A DNA stretch of 5,313 nucleotides from Bacteroidota bacterium (GTDB lineage Bacteria > Bacteroidota > Kryptoniia > Kryptoniales > JAKASW01), in NCBI GenBank assembly GCA_021796055.1, contig JAJYOS010000511.1, positions 1 to 5,313 of the forward strand, written 5' to 3'. Positions within the stretch are counted from its first letter, which is position 1; each line of letters begins with the position of its first letter. Made by a program: the position numbers and the translations under genes. Below are positions 1-5,313 of the stretch, piece by piece. The notes under the pieces are model-generated. The model was not told the origin of the DNA. It made no database searches and saw only the letters and a list, made by a program, of their open reading frames with translations.

Positions 1-24
1 GCGCTGGGCAACGACAACATCCCC
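1..24. repeat. Edge arm of a 24-base inverted repeat, probable chimeric contig end
   Basis: Bases 1-24 are an exact reverse complement of 3405-3428. Read on the plus strand they encode ALGNDNIP, the same residues in the same frame as the exporter. Identity ends sharply at base 25, and the plus-strand frame meets TAG at 43-45. The match may extend leftward beyond the window. Only 14 bases (25-38) separate it from the ggt stop codon. A chimeric join is more likely than a second gene copy, although a real truncated inverted copy cannot be excluded. Confidence 0.85.
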
Positions 25-38
25 GGTATCGAATCCAG

Positions 39-1730
39 TCAATAGCCCTCCGCGTCGCCGGCCCCACGAGGGTCAGCAACACCTTCATAGCCTTTCGGAG
101 TCACGAGGATTGCCTGTACCTCGCCTATGTATGGAATTTGTTTAAGGGAGTAGCCTCTGGAGATCAGGCTTTGTTTCACGTCGTAGACCAGCGCGCCCGG
201 CTCGTAGAACACTTTGTCGGGGACCCATTGCATGTGAACGCGGGGGGCCATTTCCGCCTCCGCGAGAGGCATATGGTAATCGATGACATTGAGGAGAACG
301 TCAACCACCGCGTTGATAATGGACGTACCGCCCGGCGAGCCGAGGATCAGAAAGGGCTTCCCGTTCTTAAGTACAATGGTCGGCGTCATCGAGCTCAGCA
401 TCCTCTTTCCTGCCCGTATTGAATTAGCCTCAGCCCCGATCGCGCCGAACTGATTTGGGGTGCCGGGCTTCGCGCTGAAATCATCCATCTCATTGTTCAA
501 AAAGAACCCCGCGCCATCGACGACCACCATCGAACCGAAGTAGCTGTTCAGCGTGGTCGTGACACTGACCGCGTCGCCTTCTTTATCTACCACCGAATAG
601 TGCGTCGTGTGAGTTCCCTCCTTTGGAGGATGAATGAGATCGGGATAGATGTCGATGCTCGGAGTCGCGCTGAACGGGTCAATTTGCGAAGCTAATGTGT
701 CGGCATATGACTTTGACAGGAGCCTTTTCATCGGGATGGAGACAAAGTCGATGTCGCCCAGATATTTATCCCTGTCGGCGAATGCACGGCGCATGGCTTC
801 AAGCTCATAATGGAGACTTTGTGAAGCCCCAAATCCATATTTCGCCAGATTAAAATGCTCCAGAATATTGAGTATCTCCGCGACGCATACACCGCCCGAG
901 CTTGATGGGGGCATACTGAGTACTTCGTAACCATGATATGTTACGCTAATGGGCTCCCTTATAACGGCATGGTAATTCTCCACGTCTCTGGACGTTATGA
1001 CGCCACCGGTCACCCGGTCCTCTTTCGCTATCAACTCGGGGACTTCTCCTTTATAAAACCCGTCCCTTCCCTGTCTGGCAATTTTGGTGAGAATTCTTGC
1101 CAGGTCCTTCTGGACAATCAGGTCACCTTTTTGAAAAGTGGTATCTTTCTTCGAGAAATATTTCATTGTGGAAGGAAACCTCTTGAACAACTTGAAGTCA
1201 TGTCTGAAGTCGAATCCCAGCTTCCAGTTTACCCTGAACCCTTTCCGGGCCAATTCAATCGCAGGCTGCATCACCTTCTTCAGGGTAAGCCTTCCGAATT
1301 TCTTCTCGGCAAGCACCAGCCCGTCAACATTTCCCGGGACACCGACAGAGAGCCCGCCCACGAGTTCCTTCTCGTTGTCGACATTGCCGGCACTATCAAG
1401 ATACATGTTTCTGCTGGCAGCGGCGGGCGCTGTTTCGCGGGCGTCGATGGAGTAGTTCTTTCCGTCCCGCAGATGGATCATGTAATAACCTCCGCCCCCG
1501 AGATTACCGGCCTGTGGATATGTAACCGCGAGCACGAACCCGACGGCGACCGCCGCGTCGATCGCGTTGCCGCCTTCTTTCAATATTCTCACACCGACCG
1601 CCGTGGCTATTGAATCGGAAGTCGAGACCATGCCGTGGGTGCCAAAGGCGGGCTTGAGAATGGAGACCTGGGCAAAAGCCGTCGATGAGGCGATGGATAG
1701 TACAAGAATTGTGCGGCGCAAGGTAAGCAT
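39..1730 (-). CDS. ggt: Gamma-glutamyltransferase (glutathione hydrolase), secreted, self-processing
   Basis: This enzyme removes or transfers the gamma-glutamyl group of glutathione and related peptides, usually in the periplasm or outside the cell. The ATG at 1730 gives 563 residues. Residues 1-20 form a signal peptide: a basic start (LRR), a hydrophobic core, then an AFA cleavage site before QVS. The Ntn-hydrolase nucleophile is Thr375 in the motif TTHYSVVDKEG. By family rule the precursor cuts itself before Thr375, giving a large subunit (about 21-374) and a 189-residue small subunit, close to the E. coli sizes. Other expected active-site residues are present: Arg98 (ARETAPA), Asn395, Asp417 (NNEMDDFSAKPG), Ser446-Ser447 (MLSSMTPT) and Gly467-Gly468 (GSPGG). 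The lid loop (about 421-438) is present, as in E. coli and unlike B. subtilis. An in-frame TTG at 1781 would add 17 residues, but the ATG has its own Shine-Dalgarno site and gives a cleaner signal peptide. No functional link to the upstream fbp is apparent. Confidence 0.96.
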   Translation of the reverse strand: MLTLRRTILVLSIASSTAFAQVSILKPAFGTHGMVSTSDSIATAVGVRILKEGGNAIDAAVAVGFVLAVTYPQAGNLGGGGYYMIHLRDGKNYSIDARETAPAAASRNMYLDSAGNVDNEKELVGGLSVGVPGNVDGLVLAEKKFGRLTLKKVMQPAIELARKGFRVNWKLGFDFRHDFKLFKRFPSTMKYFSKKDTTFQKGDLIVQKDLARILTKIARQGRDGFYKGEVPELIAKEDRVTGGVITSRDVENYHAVIREPISVTYHGYEVLSMPPSSSGGVCVAEILNILEHFNLAKYGFGASQSLHYELEAMRRAFADRDKYLGDIDFVSIPMKRLLSKSYADTLASQIDPFSATPSIDIYPDLIHPPKEGTHTTHYSVVDKEGDAVSVTTTLNSYFGSMVVVDGAGFFLNNEMDDFSAKPGTPNQFGAIGAEANSIRAGKRMLSSMTPTIVLKNGKPFLILGSPGGTSIINAVVDVLLNVIDYHMPLAEAEMAPRVHMQWVPDKVFYEPGALVYDVKQSLISRGYSLKQIPYIGEVQAILVTPKGYEGVADPRGAGDAEGY

Positions 1731-1736
1731 CCCGAT

Positions 1737-1742
1737 TCCTTT
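1737..1742 (-). promoter_or_regulatory. Ribosome binding site of ggt; decides the start codon
   Basis: AAAGGA on the minus strand lies 6 bases before the ATG at 1730. It sits inside the extra 17 codons that a TTG start at 1781 would add, which supports the shorter protein. Confidence 0.65.
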
Positions 1743-1877
1743 CGAATTGTGGATTGGAAGTTTAATTGAAGTTAACTCCAAACGCGGATTTTTTGATTCC
1801 GAGGAGACAAGAAGTCGACAGTTGGCCCCTGCAAACGGTTCGTATTTGTCGCATTCTTTTGGTGTGTATCTCTTTCT

Positions 1878-2894
1878 CTATGCTATTCTCCGACCCTGGA
1901 TAAAATCTTCAGCTTCTTTCACGTCCTCCTCCGAGCCGATGAAGAGCTTCGTCCTCTGGTGTATGCAGGTCGGAACGATATCAAGTATCCGCCCGGTCCC
2001 GTCGGAGGCTCTCCCTCCAGCGTGTTCAACTATGTACGAAAGCGGCGAGCATTCGTAAACCAATCGAAGCTTCCCTTCGGGATATGTTTTGTCGCCGGGA
2101 TACAAAAAGATGCCGCCGTGTAATATGTTCCTGTGAAGATCCGCGACCAGCGACCCAACATACCGTGAGGTGTAAGGCCTGCCCGTGGTCGGATCATCCT
2201 TCTTCAGGTAGTCGACGTAATTCCGGACGTTGGTGTCCCACTTCTCATAGTTGCCTTCATTGACGCTGTAGGTCTTACCACGTTTGGGGATTCTCATGTT
2301 CTCGTGTGACAGTAGGAATTCTCCGACCGATGGGTCGAGTGTGAAACCGTGCACTCCTTTACCGGTGCAGTATACGAAAATCGTACTCGAGCCGTAGATT
2401 ACGTACGCGGCTGCCGCAAGCTTATATCCGGACTGAAGGCAATCTTCCTCGGTCCCGGGGCCGGATGGGGTGACTCGGCGGAATATTCCGAATATGCTTC
2501 CGATCGATACATTGGCGTCTATATTGGATGAGCCGTCGATCGGATCATAGACAAGGACATATTTTCCTTTCGGGTACCTGTCGGGTATCTTCATCAATCC
2601 TTGACTCTCCTCCGACGCCATCACGCAGAGGTGGCCGCCGTGGTCCATGGCCCGGTAAATAGTCTCGTTCGCGAACTCGTCGAGTTTCTTTATTTCGTCA
2701 CCGCTGTCATTCTGGCGGTCCGTGCTGCCGAGAATCTCAATCAGACCTGCCTTGCTCACTTCGCGCCAAATGAGTTTGACGGCTATTGCAAGATCACTCA
2801 GCAACCCGCTGAAATCCCCGGTTGCCTCGGGATGTTCCCTTTCTCCTTCGTCGATGTGACGACCCAGCGTCATCAGACGTTGCTTGACGGACAT
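1878..2894 (-). CDS. fbp: Fructose-1,6-bisphosphatase, class I
   Basis: This cytoplasmic enzyme hydrolyses fructose 1,6-bisphosphate to fructose 6-phosphate and phosphate, the committed step of gluconeogenesis. At 338 residues it has the usual length of the class I family. Metal-binding residues are all visible: Asp72 (KKLDEFANE), Glu95-Glu96 (ASEES), Asp117 and Asp120 (DPIDGSSNID) and Glu281 (VYECSPL). Substrate-site elements are also present: YSVNEGN at 209-215, RYVGSLVADLHRN at 244-256, Tyr265 and Lys275 (GKLRL). The AMP inhibitor site seems largely kept: ATGDFSGLL at 24-32 corresponds to the usual ATGELTxLL with conservative changes, and Lys111-Tyr112 and Arg139 match known AMP contacts. 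AMP inhibition is therefore plausible but inferred. The ATG has a strong GGAGGT site 3 bases upstream. The gene starts 57 bases after the exporter stop codon, close enough for co-transcription, although the functions do not obviously connect. Confidence 0.97.
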   Translation of the reverse strand: MSVKQRLMTLGRHIDEGEREHPEATGDFSGLLSDLAIAVKLIWREVSKAGLIEILGSTDRQNDSGDEIKKLDEFANETIYRAMDHGGHLCVMASEESQGLMKIPDRYPKGKYVLVYDPIDGSSNIDANVSIGSIFGIFRRVTPSGPGTEEDCLQSGYKLAAAAYVIYGSSTIFVYCTGKGVHGFTLDPSVGEFLLSHENMRIPKRGKTYSVNEGNYEKWDTNVRNYVDYLKKDDPTTGRPYTSRYVGSLVADLHRNILHGGIFLYPGDKTYPEGKLRLVYECSPLSYIVEHAGGRASDGTGRILDIVPTCIHQRTKLFIGSEEDVKEAEDFIQGRRIA

Positions 2895-2897
2895 GTT

Positions 2898-2903
2898 ACC
2901 TCC
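2898..2903 (-). promoter_or_regulatory. Ribosome binding site of fbp
   Basis: GGAGGT on the minus strand, separated by AAC from the ATG at 2894. It is a near-consensus Shine-Dalgarno core with tight spacing, and it fixes the fbp start. Confidence 0.75.
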
Positions 2904-2920
2904 GTTGGTCTACGTTGGTC
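2901..2920. repeat. Short tandem repeat, two 10-base units, in the exporter-fbp gap
   Basis: TCCGTTGGTC is followed directly by TACGTTGGTC on the plus strand, identical at 9 of 10 positions. The first unit overlaps the fbp Shine-Dalgarno site. The 10-base period is about one helical turn. Two copies this short can arise by chance, so no function is claimed. Confidence 0.5.
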
Positions 2921-2951
2921 CGGCTCCTGTTTAGGCCAGGTAATCCCGTAC

Positions 2952-4784
2952 CTATTTCGCTTCTGAGGAGCGCAGACTTTTGGCCAGACGCTCCTGATCT
3001 TTGTACTGTAACTGGTAGAGCCTGTAATAGATACCCCCCAACGATACGAGTTCCTGATGGGTTCCCTGCTCGCGGATCTCGCCTTTGTGGAGTACGATAA
3101 TCTTCGTTGCATGCTGGATGGTTGAAAGCCGATGGGCGATCACTATGCTGGTTCTCCCTTTCAGCAGGTTCGCAGTTCCTTTCTGGATCAGCTGTTCCGT
3201 TTCTGTGTCTATATTCGCGGTAGCTTCATCGAGTACAAGTATCCGCGGATTATGGGCGAGAGCACGGGCGAACGAGATCAGTTGCTTCTGGCCGACGGAA
3301 AGCGCGGCTCCGCGTTCCTTGACGTCGTCGTCATATTCTTTAGGAAGTCTCTCGATGAAATCGCTCGCACCGACCAGCGATGCCGCTTCTTTGACTTTCT
3401 CGAAGGGGATGTTGTCGTTGCCCAGCGCGATGTTGTAGCGGACGCTTCCTGAAAAGAGGAACACGTCCTGCATGACTATCGCAATATTTTTACGAAGGTC
3501 TGCCGCAGATACATCCTTCACATTGTGTCCGTCGATGTAGACGCCCCCCGAATTAACCTCATAAAAACGCATGAGGAGGTTGACGATTGAAGTTTTTCCA
3601 GCCCCAGTCGCGCCGACGATGGCGATCGTCTCTCCCGGATTTGCAGTGAACGATACATTTTTCAAGACGTGGTTATCACCGTCGTATGCGAACGAGACGT
3701 CTTTGAATTCGATTTTACCCTTCACCTGGCCGAGAGGCTCCGGATTCGGGGTTTCAGGGATCAAAGTCTTGTCGTCGACGACCTTGAATATCCTCTCTGA
3801 AGATGCCATGGCTGTCTGAAGGATGTTGTATTTTTCAGATAGATCCCTGATCGGAGTGAAAAACTGCTCGGTGTATTGGAGAAAGGCGATTAGTATGCCG
3901 AGCGAGATGCCGCCATGGGCCCTGAAGAATTCTTCAGATACAAGATGTGTTCCTCCGAACCAAATAATCAGTCCAACCGCTATAGCGCTCGTAAGTTCGA
4001 CTCCTGGATAGAACAGCGCGTAATAAAACACCGATCTGACGTTTGCATCGCGGAGTTTTCCGTCCACCGAATCAAAACTCGAGAACGCTCTGTGCTCCCG
4101 GTTGTATATCTGATCGACTACCACTCCCGTAATGTGTTCCTGAAGGAATGAATTTATCCGCGCAATCAAGATGCGGATTTCACGGTACGACGAACGGACC
4201 TTCTTCCTGAAAAGCAGCGTAATATAGAAAAGGATGGGAAGGACCGTCAGGGTCACAAGGGCGAGCTGGAGGCTGAGGCTGAACATGAAGGTGAGGATCC
4301 AGATTATTGTGAACACATCGCCGAAAGCCATTACAATGCCGGACGAGAACAAATCGTTGAGCGCCTCGACGTCGTTTGTTACGCGCGTCACGAGCCTGCC
4401 GACAGGGTTTCTGTCGAAGTATTTTATCCCGAGCCTCTGGAGATGTGTGAATATCTCCATCCGTATATCGAAGATGGTTTTTTGTCCGATCCACTGCGTC
4501 AGATATGCAGAACCGTACCGTAACAGAGCCTGCGCCGAGATGACCCCGAACATGATAAGGATGATCTTGAACAGACCTGCGGCGTTACCCTTTTCTATAT
4601 AACTGTCTACCGCGATCTTAGTGAGATAAGGCCTAAGCGGACCCAGGCCGGAATAGGCAATAGTAATGACTACTGCAATTACCACCTGGATCTTGTACGG
4701 CCTGAGGTAGTGCAGCAGGCGCCGCATCAACCTTGCGTCATACGCTTTACCCAGTATCTCTTCTTCGTGTGTCTCTATTGCCAT
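2952..4784 (-). CDS. ABC exporter half-transporter (permease fused to ATPase), MdlB/YheH-like
   Basis: This is an inner-membrane exporter subunit that uses ATP to move a substrate out of the membrane or cytoplasm; the substrate cannot be told from sequence. The 610 residues carry a type IV (ABC type 1) membrane domain with about six helices (roughly 31-50, 71-92, 148-169, 172-192, 252-276, 292-312), then the ATPase domain from about 355. ATPase motifs are complete: A-loop Tyr367, Walker A GATGAGKTS at 391-399, Q-loop Gln439, signature LSVGQ at 495-499, Walker B ILVLDE at 515-520 with catalytic Glu520, D-loop around Asp526 and H-loop His551. LSVGQKQL and ATANIDTETE resemble MdlB/YheH-type subunits, which in characterised systems often pair with a second half-transporter. 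No partner is adjacent: upstream is a dehydrogenase, downstream is fbp. An in-frame TGA at 4791-4793, just upstream of the ATG, rules out a longer start. The Shine-Dalgarno site is weak (GAG about ten bases upstream at best). Confidence 0.95.
   Translation of the reverse strand: MAIETHEEEILGKAYDARLMRRLLHYLRPYKIQVVIAVVITIAYSGLGPLRPYLTKIAVDSYIEKGNAAGLFKIILIMFGVISAQALLRYGSAYLTQWIGQKTIFDIRMEIFTHLQRLGIKYFDRNPVGRLVTRVTNDVEALNDLFSSGIVMAFGDVFTIIWILTFMFSLSLQLALVTLTVLPILFYITLLFRKKVRSSYREIRILIARINSFLQEHITGVVVDQIYNREHRAFSSFDSVDGKLRDANVRSVFYYALFYPGVELTSAIAVGLIIWFGGTHLVSEEFFRAHGGISLGILIAFLQYTEQFFTPIRDLSEKYNILQTAMASSERIFKVVDDKTLIPETPNPEPLGQVKGKIEFKDVSFAYDGDNHVLKNVSFTANPGETIAIVGATGAGKTSIVNLLMRFYEVNSGGVYIDGHNVKDVSAADLRKNIAIVMQDVFLFSGSVRYNIALGNDNIPFEKVKEAASLVGASDFIERLPKEYDDDVKERGAALSVGQKQLISFARALAHNPRILVLDEATANIDTETEQLIQKGTANLLKGRTSIVIAHRLSTIQHATKIIVLHKGEIREQGTHQELVSLGGIYYRLYQLQYKDQERLAKSLRSSEAK
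3405..3428. repeat. Internal arm of a 24-base inverted repeat (matches 1-24)
   Basis: This segment of the exporter gene encodes residues 453-460 (ALGNDNIP), between the Q-loop and the signature motif. Its reverse complement equals bases 1-24 of the window exactly. It is the native copy, since it sits inside an intact reading frame. Confidence 0.9.
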
Positions 4785-4862
4785 GTCGGGTCAACTCACT
4801 CTGTGTAAATTCTCATATGCATGCATTTGTACCTGGACGACATCACTTCGCTGAACACCTTG

Positions 4863-5313
4863 TCACTTAACGATATTTGCGGGTGACCCGGTCGAGTAGG
4901 CCACAATGTTATCAATGGTCGTCTGTAATATTCTTTCCACCGCTTCGACACTGTCGAACGCAATATGAGGCGTGATGATTACGTTCTCCTTGTTCATCAA
5001 AATGTTCTTTTCCAAAACAGCTTTAAGATGCTCCACCGACACATTTCGTGTCAACATCTGATTCTCCTCCTTCACGAGATCCTCACCTTCAAAGACATCG
5101 AGGCCCGCTCCGCCGAAAATGCCGGTCTCGAGCGCGTAGTGAAGCGCGGCCGACTCGATGATCCCGGCCCGGGCGGTGTTGATGAACAGCGCACTGCGCT
5201 TGACCAGGTTGATATTCTTCATGTTTATAAGATGATGGGTGGCCGTGTTGTAGGGACAGTGCAGAGAGATGATATCCGAGTTTGCGAGAAGCTCGTCAAG
5301 TGCTGCATACCGA
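4863..5313 (-). CDS. D-isomer-specific 2-hydroxyacid dehydrogenase, probably D-lactate dehydrogenase (5' end missing)
   Basis: The protein reduces a 2-keto acid (probably pyruvate) to the D-2-hydroxy acid with NADH, in the cytoplasm. The reading frame stays open to the window edge, so the start is outside; 149 complete residues are visible, under half of the usual length of about 330. The ATG at 5222 is internal: the 30 codons upstream of it encode the typical family segment LDELLANSDIISLHCPYNTATHHLIN. Catalytic residues are present: Arg in INTARAG, Glu in GLDVFEGE and His in ITPHIAF. The ending TPHIAFDSVEAVERILQTTIDNI resembles D-lactate dehydrogenases more than glycerate or phosphoglycerate dehydrogenases. 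A stretch of about 30 residues rich in charge separates the Glu and His motifs. One oddity is Ala where the family usually has Gly directly after the catalytic Arg. The exporter starts 78 bases downstream on the same strand. Substrate assignment is inference; the family assignment is firm. Confidence 0.93.
   Translation of the reverse strand, partial: RYAALDELLANSDIISLHCPYNTATHHLINMKNINLVKRSALFINTARAGIIESAALHYALETGIFGGAGLDVFEGEDLVKEENQMLTRNVSVEHLKAVLEKNILMNKENVIITPHIAFDSVEAVERILQTTIDNIVAYSTGSPANIVK

Noticed and set aside
933..1613. A 226-codon open frame on the plus strand, antisense to ggt
   Set aside because: It lies entirely inside the well-supported ggt gene, its translation shows no recognisable domain, and it is best explained as a shadow frame of the coding strand.
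1770..1777. Palindrome AGTTAACT upstream of ggt
   Set aside because: At eight bases, with no extended symmetry or nearby promoter elements, it is within chance expectation.
1567..2058. A plus-strand open frame spanning the ggt-fbp gap
   Set aside because: It overlaps both genes in antisense. The translation is rich in Ser and Pro and shows no family motif. The 147-base gap itself shows only the ggt ribosome binding site.
4817..4826. Perfect palindrome ATGCATGCAT in the gap between the dehydrogenase and exporter genes
   Set aside because: It is a simple alternating repeat without a flanking stem or T-run, so it is not a terminator. Nothing supports it as an operator. No convincing promoter was found in this 78-base gap.
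39..5313. The four genes as a new functional system or cluster
   Set aside because: Each gene belongs to a common housekeeping or metabolic family with intact standard motifs, and their roles do not combine into an evident pathway or defence system.

Overview
The window looks like a short metagenomic contig from a bacterium of moderate GC. All four genes I can support lie on the minus strand, so transcription runs from high to low coordinates. In that order they are: the C-terminal part of a D-2-hydroxyacid (probably D-lactate) dehydrogenase cut by the window edge (4863-5313); an ABC exporter half-transporter with fused permease and ATPase (2952-4784); a class I fructose-1,6-bisphosphatase (1878-2894); and a secreted gamma-glutamyltransferase (39-1730, ATG start preferred). 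Coding density is high. The gaps are 78, 57 and 147 bases, and no stretch over 300 bases lacks a gene. I saw no tRNA, rRNA, CRISPR array, transposase or convincing rho-independent terminator.

The organism cannot be named from this sequence. Shine-Dalgarno sites are clear before fbp and ggt. The style of the FBPase and of the exporter reminds me of the Bacteroidota/Chlorobiota/Ignavibacteriota side of the tree. That is a low-confidence impression, and a protein search would settle it.

The genes do not form one obvious pathway. FBPase (gluconeogenesis) and D-lactate dehydrogenase (pyruvate/lactate exchange) are central carbon enzymes. The exporter is membrane-bound. The glutamyltransferase carries a signal peptide and should act outside the cytoplasm on glutathione or gamma-glutamyl peptides. 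Shared strand and short gaps would allow co-transcription, especially of the exporter and fbp, but the sequence does not prove it. All catalytic motifs I could check are intact, and I found no frameshift or pseudogene.

The most unusual signal is structural. The first 24 bases are an exact reverse-complement copy of an internal piece of the exporter gene (3405-3428). The copy starts at the contig edge and stops abruptly at base 24, just past the end of ggt. A chimeric or fold-back join at the contig end is the likeliest explanation. I found no evidence of a new biological system here.
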